Origin: Penicillus capitatus
Lineage: Eukaryota; Chlorophyta
Direction of reading: 5' to 3'
Assembly: GCA_965649825.1 (NCBI GenBank)
Contig: OZ287701.1
Coordinates: forward strand, 1 to 64,000
DNA length: 64,000 bases
The number at the start of each line of letters is the position of its first letter. Positions within the stretch are counted from its first letter, which is position 1. Under the pieces are notes generated by a model. It searched no databases and had not been told where the DNA came from. It was given only the letters and a program-made list of their open reading frames with translations. Positions 55,187 to 64,000 of this stretch are shown piece by piece. The translations under genes and the position numbers were made by a program.

Positions 55187-57053
55187 CTACATAAAAATCT
55201 TCAAGGGCAGGTTTTTGAGCCTTAGCGTTTCGCAAAGACCACCAAAATGAAAGATCCCCATTGTGCTCAGACGCATTTCGTTGCAGAGCGATTCAATCAG
55301 AACGGGATTTCCATCTGGAAACACTTCGATGCCGCGCCCCGGTCCCAACACGAGTTTTCGCAATCTTGGCATCGTTGGAATAAAATCCAAGCTCTCGGAA
55401 AACTGAAAAACGTTCCGCGACAGACTGAGTTCCTCCAATCGCGACCAGAGTTTCAGCGCCTCCGGTAGTTCATCGAAGCAGTTGGTATCCAAGAAGAGTC
55501 GACGAATACTCGACACGAAAGTCGGCTGTTCCCATGGAATCTCTTTCAGGTTATTCCCAGCAAGAGAGAGCTCTTGGATGAGGGGCAGAGAGAGCACTTC
55601 CAAAGGCACTTTTCTGAAACCAAAGTTCATAAGGTGCAGTTGCGTCAATGCCGTCAAAACGGAGAGGCCATCTCCGATGACTGAAGGAGAGAGACTGGCG
55701 ATTTCTTCAGGACAAATGCGGAGACGTGTCAGGCTCGAAAGCAGAGAGATAGCCGAGAGATCCTTGCCAAGGCGCTCTGTAAAATCTCCATACTGGGCGT
55801 TATTCAATTCCAGCCATTCTAGATTCGACAGCTTGCGCATGTCTGGCAGGGAAAACTGTCACACAAGAGCACATGCGTGAGATGGCATACCTGTCCAGTA
55901 CTTTCTTTCCTCTTTTACCAGAGCCTGAATGCTCTCCCTGTCATTGTCTTCGTCTTCGATGGCACGATCACAGTCTTGGACAATCAAATACTTAAGTGTT
56001 CGTATGGCCGTCACACATTTGACAAAGTTCCCATACCTGTCGGGCACGAGTGGACATTCTATTGAGAGGGGACGTCCTGTCCTACCACTCAATGAAAACC
56101 AAATGCAGCGTGGTGAGGTGAGGGAATTGAGCGGCATCAGCAGGTGCCAAGATTTTGATGTTTGACAGCGACAGCACTTCGATCTTTCTGGGTAACGAGA
56201 TTTCGGAGAGCACAAGCATTGGCCCTGAATGATCCCAATAGTCCTCGCATCCCTGAATCTGTACCTTCTTCAAATTCTCCAAACGGTGGAGACAGCTCAT
56301 CTAAACAGGACAGATTTCTAGACACATCTACAGCGAAGTGCGCCGGGTGACTTTGCTAATGAAGTCATGGTTCACATTCGTCACTTGGAGCTGTTCTATT
56401 GAGTAGATTCCGGCAAGCATGCTGACCAGCTGCCCACCCATGGATGGATGAAAGCAGCGATCCAGATGGAGGGCCCTATCACGAATATCCTCAGTGACAG
56501 CTGCCATACCAAAGGGCAGAAGCACTCTTGCCTGAGGTGATGGCCCAAACAACAGAGGGCGCCGAGTTTCATCTGATCGCACGTCACATCACGCACTGCC
56601 TCTTCTTCATGAATGGAGAGGGTGTCCACCAAAGGCATCTTAGGTGCCAACCATTGGAAGAATCTCAGCCATGATCTCGGATCTTGACCGATGTTTAATC
56701 TCTTTGGTCGCACATTTACCAGTCTCCACAGCTCAGGCGAATGATTGACCAATCTCCGCCATCTTTTATTGACCTGTGCCACCGAGATGGCGTGCAAGAG
56801 TGAGAAAGTGTGAGAGAACTTGAGACAAGGTAATGATACTCTCAAAGTGCTGCAAATGCGTCGGCTCCAAATGCTCGTACTTGAGTTTAATGCCGACCGG
56901 GATGGCAGCATTGTTTACACAGTACTGTCCCTGTTCCAGGGGACCGAGCACAAATCCAAATATCTTAATAAGTAAATCATCGCCGAATTCTGCTAATGGT
57001 ATAACATAGGGTTCGGGCGCGACCGACCGCGGACTCGTGACACTGCACTCCAT
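55187..57053 (-). CDS. F-box / leucine-rich repeat protein, larger
   Basis: A multi-exon gene from ATG 57053 (MECSVTSPRSVAPEPYV). An F-box is split over the first exons (FGDDLLIKIFGFVLGP and ISVAQVNKRWRRLVNHSPEL). The rest is leucine-rich: IEVLSLSNIKILAPADAAQF, LTALTQLHLMNFGFRKVPLE, IQELSLAGNNLKEIPWEQP, IRRLFLDTNCFDELPEALK, LEELSLSRNVFQFSESL and LRKLVLGPGRGIEVFPDG. These are plant/protist-style repeats. The probable role is substrate recognition in an SCF ubiquitin ligase. Several introns in the 55860-56780 range are implied by frame changes but not fixed. Its start is 152 bp from that of the divergent GT8 gene. The stop at 55187 lies 57 bp from the convergent DNALI1 stop. Confidence 0.8.
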
Positions 57054-57205
57054 GTCCTTATCCTGGAAGCCGCCACAGCTGTGCCTCGTTTGATAAGGCG
57101 TTGGTGGATCGATCGTACGTGTTCGGACGGTGCGTGGTCGGCGTCCATTGCATTCGAGATTCTCTAATTGTCGCAGCGGATCGCGTTTGCGATTCATTTG
57201 GCAAA

Positions 57206-59264
57206 ATGGACGTGCGCAATTTGGATGGCGTCGTCGCTTCGGAGCGCTGTGGCGGAAAGCCGGTTGCGTGGGTCACGTTGGTGTTAGGTTACGATCTCGC
57301 ATATGTAGCGGCAGCTTCTGTGTTGGCCACTGCGCTGAAACGACTTGAAACAAAGGCAGAATGCGTCTGCATGGTGACACCCGACGTGCCTGACTCAGCA
57401 AGAGACGACCTGGATAAAGTGTTCGACCACGTCGTCGAAGTTCCTTACTTGGAGACGCTTGCTCTTCAAAAATACTCTGAGCGCTTTGACGCCATGTACA
57501 ACTATTGGCTGGACAAAAGCTTTACGAAGTGTGGCATGTTTGCCTTGGTGGAGTACAAGAAAGTGATCTTCTTAGACGCAGATATGCTGCCACTGGAAAA
57601 CCCAGATGTGCTGTTCGACTGTCCAGCGCCAGCCGGTATCTGCTCTTCTGTCAAAGACGCCTCGGAGAATCGCCGTCTCCATGGGGTACCATTGCCACGG
57701 CTGCTCATCGATGAGTCGCTCAAGAACGGACAAGGAAACTATGGCGTCCGTGGATGTTTACTAATTATGAAGCCGGATTTGAATGTGTACCATCAAATTC
57801 GTAGCAAAGTGGACAAGATGACCTACTGTGGTTCACTGGAGTCCATGGTGGGTCCTGATGAGTACCTGATTACGCAACATTTCCAAGACGAATGGCACCA
57901 CGTCCATGCGAAATATGGATGGGTGTCTTGGGCAGATCGGCAAGATCTGGGAGAGGAGCCTTGTTTCCTGCATTATGTCAGTCAAAAGCCGTGGGATGAA
58001 GGAGAAGCGTGGGCGGATTTTGACTACTGGAAGGAAGAGGCGGGACATTTGCTGAGAGACGTCCCCGATGCAATCGTGTAAGCAAACAAGCCATCACACA
58101 TCCTCTGTTCTGAGAGCGTGTGTGATGCCTTTTTTCTTTCTCTAGGTACTTTAGTCACATCACCGAAGCGATGGCAGAGATGGCAGGAGTGGCTCTAACG
58201 TCTGACATAAGAGCGGAATCCAAGTGCGTCCGTCACATCAATGATCCCTGATTGTGAGATGATGTGTGCGTGTGTGGACAGGCGGCTAATGGAGGAAGCA
58301 CGGAGGAAGAAGTCAGAGGAGAAATTGCACAGAGAAGAACGTGCCAAGGAGTTAGGAATCGACTTGACCTCAAGTACATTTATGAATGGAAGAGCCAGTT
58401 CAAAGAACCGAGGAGGAAAACAAGAAGGATACTCGCACTCTGCAGCACACCCTGCTGGACCACTAACCTCCGCTAGGGGCACAGGAGAGAGACCATCAGA
58501 GACGGTGGCTGTGAAAGTGAGTCCGAATGTGTTATTGGTTTCCAATTTTAAACGTCCTAATGGAGCCAACAACAAACAGAAAGAAAAAGAGACGCGAGTT
58601 CAGAGACCGGGAAAACCAAAGACCTCGCCACGCAACAATCCGAACAAGAAAGAGCAGCAGCCACGTAAGAAAGCCGAGATCTGACGGCGATTGGTGATGT
58701 GACGGATGGTGTGTGTGAACAGTGGTGCCCCGGTTGAAACTCGATAACGTTGTCAAGAACAGAGAGTCTGGTGGTCCCAAGTCGGCATCTGGATTCAGTG
58801 GCAGTCATTGGAAGAAGAAACAAGGAGACAGTAAAGCAGATATCGATGATTGGAGAGCGCCTTCTGCGCGCTTGGCAACTCCGGATCGCTTGACGGAGGA
58901 GTTGCGACCATTTAGTGCTAGAATTCCACCAATGACGCCAACCAGTTCCCGACGAGGTGCTCCGTACACACAGCAGCAGCACTCTGCAAAGAGGGTGCAG
59001 ACGCCAAAGTCCTCGAGAGCAGATTTGGCAACAAGCTGGAGGTCGACGCCAAGGACCGAAGCTCGTGAAAGCGTGAACAATGTGGCAGCCCAGGGCGATA
59101 TAAGAACGTCGCATCGAGGGGCCGCCTTTCATAGCTTTCATGAAAAAGGTTTGGGAGAGACCTATGCACCGAGAGCAGCATTTCGTTCCACTGCCAATGG
59201 GGAAGGCGTTCATTCGAACAGTGATCCACAACAGTACAAAGAAATGACAGCCAGTCTCGAATGA
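57206..59264 (+). CDS. GT8 (glycogenin/galactinol synthase-like) glycosyltransferase with long basic tail
   Basis: Exon 57206-58077 encodes a GT8 catalytic domain: GGKPVAWVTLVLGYDLAYVA, FDAMYNYWLDKSFTKCGMFA, KKVIFLDADMLPLENPD (the DxD metal site DAD), GNYGVRGCLLIMKPDL, DEYLITQHFQDEWH and EPCFLHYVSQKPWDEG (the C-terminal HYxxxKPW motif). GT8 enzymes make glycogen primers, galactinol or other glycans from UDP-sugars. Three more exons (58146-58223, 58282-58664, 58723-59264) splice in frame through 68-, 58- and 58-nt introns and add about 330 residues. These start with a basic helix (RLMEEARRKKSEEKLHREER) and continue as Lys/Arg/Ser/Pro-rich, probably disordered sequence. Total is 624 residues. 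ATG 57101 is an upstream alternative start. The tail could belong to a separate gene, but the frame runs through all junctions. Confidence 0.82.
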
Positions 59265-59827
59265 CCGGCTGAGATTTGATAGAAGCACTATTTTTTCTGC
59301 AGAGCTCTCTCTATTAGCTGAAATCACCGATTAGTGGGGAGGAGGGAATAAATGGAAGGCGTCATTGCACGATGATTACCAAGTCTCACTTCATGTGGAT
59401 CCCCGTCATGTCTGAACTCACGTACCTGTCATGCGCTGTTGTGGATTTTGGCAGTATTGTTTGATGGGGAGATACGTTGTTGTTGTTGTTTGATGATCGA
59501 CAAAGTCGACAACTGACAGACAAACAGATTCATGATGCTTTGCTCCTGTGATATTTTGCGGCATCTGTCGAATGGTTTGATGATGAATGGGGATGTAGTC
59601 AAGAGGGAAGAGTCCTTTGCCAAATCGACGTCATTTATCAACAGACAAATTGTTCTCAAGGACAACGATGATGTGTGTCCCTTGCAAAATTGAGCCTGCA
59701 GATATCGATCCGTTCCCAGTCACAATTTACAATGGAGCGAGCACACAGTCCACACCATTCTGTCCTCTGCTTTCCATATCTGTTCGTTCATTCAAAGAGG
59801 AAGAAGAGGAGAAACAAACCGCTTCAG
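59265..59827. other. Intergenic region between convergent genes
   Basis: About 560 bp between the GT8 stop and the MAP kinase stop. It contains a short TTG-repeat patch at 59478-59490. No coding features were found; both 3' UTRs should lie here. Confidence 0.4.
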
Positions 59828-61194
<1,367 letters not shown>

Positions 61195-61881
61195 TTCCTG
61201 TCCAAGTGGCGGAAACGAACCGCGGACGTACTAATAATGAAGCGTTGAAGCACAGATGAAGCTAAAAGTTCAACAGCATTGCGTCGGGGCCGTGAAACGC
61301 TCACGATGTGACGTCTCAATGCATGAGAACAGCGCGCGCGGTGTTAAAAATTCCACGCGGGTCGCACCTCTCGCGGCCAGACGCAGACAACATGATGTCT
61401 TCTATCATCCCCACCCCGTTTTGGTCTCAGAATCCACCTCGGGCCCTTTTGGCGACCCCGTGAATTTATGATGAACGAAATGTCGATGGTCATGTATCAC
61501 GGGATGGTGCTGTCGGAGGAGGGGTGGTGGGAAGCATGAGCGAAGTGTATGTTTGTTTGTGCATGTAAAGAATATGAATACGTTCCCCTAAAACATACGC
61601 TAGACGACGGTTGGTCGGCGCTAATGCCTAAACGGCACAATATTTCACGTGCGGTACTAAGAGTCAACACAACTAACTGACACGCGCCTATAAGCTCAGA
61701 GTGGTTCTTCGCTCCACCCGCAGGTTTTTGCCGAAGAGCGTGTGCTTAAAACAAGAACCGTGCCGTTCCATTTTCGCTAGGGCTTTTTTCTTAAGGTAAG
61801 CGAAACAGACACCTTGACAACGGCGTGCGTGGTTGGCCGTCGACGTATCCATCCGTCGAGAGGTCTGTGCGCGTGAGCCCC
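61195..61881. promoter_or_regulatory. Divergent intergenic region between MAPK and BTB genes
   Basis: A 687-bp spacer between divergent starts (61194 minus, 61882 plus). It has no supported ORF and should carry both promoters and the 5' leaders. I saw no repeat or recognisable motif. Confidence 0.4.
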
Positions 61882-63894
61882 ATGGCATCAAAAATGAATT
61901 CTTTTGCGCCGTCCGTATCCGGGCCACAAAACGACGATTCAGTCGTGGCAGCTACGTATCGGAAAGGGATGCAAGCGTTTGCAGTCAAAGCCATTGACTT
62001 TCTCCATCTGACTCGGTTCAAGTTTCTAGGCCACTGTACAGGAGGAGGATTATTTGGTGACCGTGACTCACGTGTGCTCCGTCGGCTACAACTGCAAGAG
62101 AGTGTACCTCCATCTGTGTCAGGGGCGTCGGTGGCCAAGACGTTGAGAATGGTTCTTGGCGACAATTCAGAAACAGCGGTAGATAAAAAACCTGTAACAC
62201 CTCGAGAAAACGAAGATTTACTGACAATGCTGCAATCACGATGGGCTGATGGAGCTTTCTCTGACATCAAAGTACTGGCCGCCGCCCTTATGACGGTGTC
62301 GTGGAAGACGGTGTTGTGTAGGTAATAATCTTCGACCGGGAGTATCGCCTCCATCGCATGGTCCTATGCAGAAGCCCTTTCTTCGATAGACTCCTCCAAG
62401 GAGAATGGAATGAAACGAATGAGAGGGTGCGTTCCCTGTCTGTCATCTCTGCAGCGAATGCCTAAACGGCCTGTCGGTGCAGATTCTGAGATTGGAAGTG
62501 CCTGCAGTGACCATTACCTGCGAAGCATTTGAGTTGTCTTTGTCGCACATGTATGCCAATCCGGTAGAGTTGAATCGAAACAATGTCTTTCAAGTCATGG
62601 CTGCCGCAAGCTACCTGGATCTCCAGGTCAAGCACCCTCCCCTTCTGACGGCCGTGTCTGACATGTCGTCTGGATGCTGCCTGCTGCTGTAGGATCTGTG
62701 CGCTCAGTGTTCAGACCATATAATTGAATCGATGCATGATCCGGACGCCTTTCTGGATTTTTATTGTGGGGGGACTGAATTCGAGTACGGACCACACTCC
62801 GAACGCATTAAGAAATCAGGATGGCATCACCTTTGTATGATGGGTGTGGACCATCTTCGGAAGACCTTGCCCAGTTTGGACATACAGACTATCAAGAGAC
62901 TCCTTGTCAGCGACGAGTTATGGATTCGGACAGAGCTCGATAGGCAAGAAACGTCTTCGAGAGAGGACGACAGCTAACGAATGGCGTGATGTGGGATGCA
63001 GATACAAACTGGTGAAGGAGGTTTTGTTTCCGAAAGTCTTTGCTGCTCGTGAGCAATGCCGAGAGCACGGTGGCGTTGGCGGCATGCCGTTATGGTCGAA
63101 TCCATCGTTGGGATCTCCTCGTGATCCATGGGTCGTCTCCGATGCGTTTGGTCGTGTACGAGACAAGTCGGATGCTTCCAGCAATAACCAAGCGTCTTCG
63201 TCGGCGCAGCACAACCATCTTCTGGATTCGGCCGAAATCAAGGAAGACGCGTCCGGTGGAGGTGAAGGACAGTCAATCAGTCACGATCCAATGGCAAAGC
63301 CCGAGAGCGCAGAGGCGGCGGAAGCGATGGAGTGTGGAAAGAATGTGTTTGTCCGAGGAAAACCTGGTCCGCTCTCTTCACAGGGAGTCGACGACTTTTC
63401 GATCCAAGGAGATAACAGTCAAGAAAACCGCGTTGAAGAAGAGGCAGCTGAGAGACTCTCAATAACGGCAGTCGATGGAAGGGATTTGCCTGAGAGCAGC
63501 ACGAGAGAGAATCAGGAAGGCCATCCGAGTGGATCCTTCGGACTGCTTGTCGCGAGAGAAGATATTTCTGAACATCTTCACTTAAAAGAAACTGTCATGG
63601 AAGTGCGAGATGTCTTGAACGTAATACTCGTCGCACTCGTAAGCTCTTCGTTCGATCGTCTGTTGTCTGTAGGCGGCATCAGACGTTCTTGGACTCGAAG
63701 GAATAAAGTACTCTCACATTCAACATGCTGATTTGTCAAAGATCGAGATCGAACTCCATGAGATGGGTCTGAACCGTGCACACCACGCTTTACTTCAAGG
63801 AATGCGTACTCAAGATATTCTCTATAAGAGAATCGAAGCATGTTCGCCGGTCGAAGATCAAGCGGTCCAGGTTCGTATCGAGTCTCTAGAGTGA
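61882..63894 (+). CDS. BTB/POZ-domain protein
   Basis: A multi-exon gene from ATG 61882 (MASKMNSFAPSVSGPQNDD). The BTB fold spans several exons: LLTMLQSRWADGAFSDIK, after a 50-nt intron VIIFDREYRLHRMVLCRSPF (the conserved H-x-x-V-L-x-x-x-S-x-F pattern), LLQGEWNETNER, then VPAVTITCEAFELSLSHMYA and NVFQVMAAASYLDLQ, the last BTB helix. A BACK-like helical region follows (DLCAQCSDHIIESMHDPDAF). Next are a Ser/Glu-rich linker and a C-terminal exon (VLGLEGIKYSHIQHADLSKI, EIELHEMGLNRAHHALLQGM) ending at 63894. BTB proteins commonly act as Cullin-3 substrate adaptors or dimerising scaffolds; the class here is not clear. The final exon could splice onward beyond 63876, because a GT follows a CAG there. 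Confidence 0.8.
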
Positions 63895-64000
63895 TACGTG
63901 TGTCTGATGGGTGGCGGTTTAGGGAGGTCGGACAGGATCATATCCCAAGAACTTGCACCCTTACAGCCAAAAAGATCTACAAGATTTGTATAGTCGTTGG

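Noticed and set aside
59478-59495. TTG-repeat patch as a microsatellite
   Set aside because: Only a few units long; not a notable repeat.

Overview
This is a gene-dense piece of a nuclear genome from a unicellular eukaryote. Nearly every gene is interrupted by short GT-AG introns, mostly 43-78 nt. In seven genes I worked out from end to end, or nearly so, the spliced exons add up exactly in frame: CDK, Tudor-like protein, NDUFB9, helical-repeat protein, MLF, VHS-kinesin and GT8. Base composition is near 50% GC. The organism builds cilia, because it carries the IFT-B subunit IFT56/TTC26 and the inner-arm dynein light chain p28/DNALI1. It has mitochondrial complex I (NDUFB9) and organelle RNA-binding proteins (a PPR protein and a 1,089-residue helical-repeat protein). 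It also encodes a plant-type monofunctional aspartate kinase with a basic N-terminal extension, which suggests a plastid or a plastid-bearing ancestor. I cannot name the lineage. A flagellate alga or a myzozoan alveolate (chromerid or perkinsid-like) would fit, but that is a guess.

Layout. 1-4 kb: two tandem GT31 galactosyltransferase genes, nearly identical over their catalytic exons. 4-6 kb: little that can be supported. 6-16.4 kb: CDK10/11-like kinase, a Tudor-like chromatin protein, aspartate kinase, a DEAH-box helicase and NDUFB9. 16.4-26.6 kb: a run of minus-strand genes (helical-repeat protein, PPR protein, MLF-family protein, RLT-like DDT/HARE-HTH/WHIM chromatin protein). 27-36 kb: a small membrane protein, a GPAT/DHAPAT acyltransferase, an F-box/LRR protein, an FBXO7-like protein and the RMND5/GID2 RING subunit of the CTLH ligase. 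36-42.6 kb: gene-poor, with a secreted PAN-domain protein, several unknown small genes and tRNA-Asp(GTC). 42.7-50.7 kb: a VHS-GAT-kinesin-14 fusion, acyl-CoA-binding protein, NMNAT, an SLC25 carrier and an exonuclease-fold protein. 50.7-64 kb: a histidine phosphatase (a 100-N assembly gap lies inside one of its introns), IFT56, DNALI1, an F-box/LRR protein, a GT8 glycosyltransferase with a long basic tail, a MAP kinase and a BTB protein.

The most remarkable item is the gene at about 42.71-46.12 kb. One frame-consistent chain of 13 exons encodes an N-terminal VHS domain, a GAT-like helical bundle, a coiled coil and a C-terminal kinesin-14 motor. The end of the GAT-like region and the start of the coiled coil lie in the same exon, so an annotation error that joins two neighbouring genes is unlikely. 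The arrangement would tie a ubiquitin/endosomal sorting adaptor directly to a minus-end microtubule motor.

Compactness is a second theme. Three divergent gene pairs have start codons only 24, 26 and 63 bp apart, one of them pairing the two ciliary genes. One convergent pair has stop codons 4 bp apart. Gene starts and some terminal exons are less certain than internal exons, because no transcript evidence is available here.
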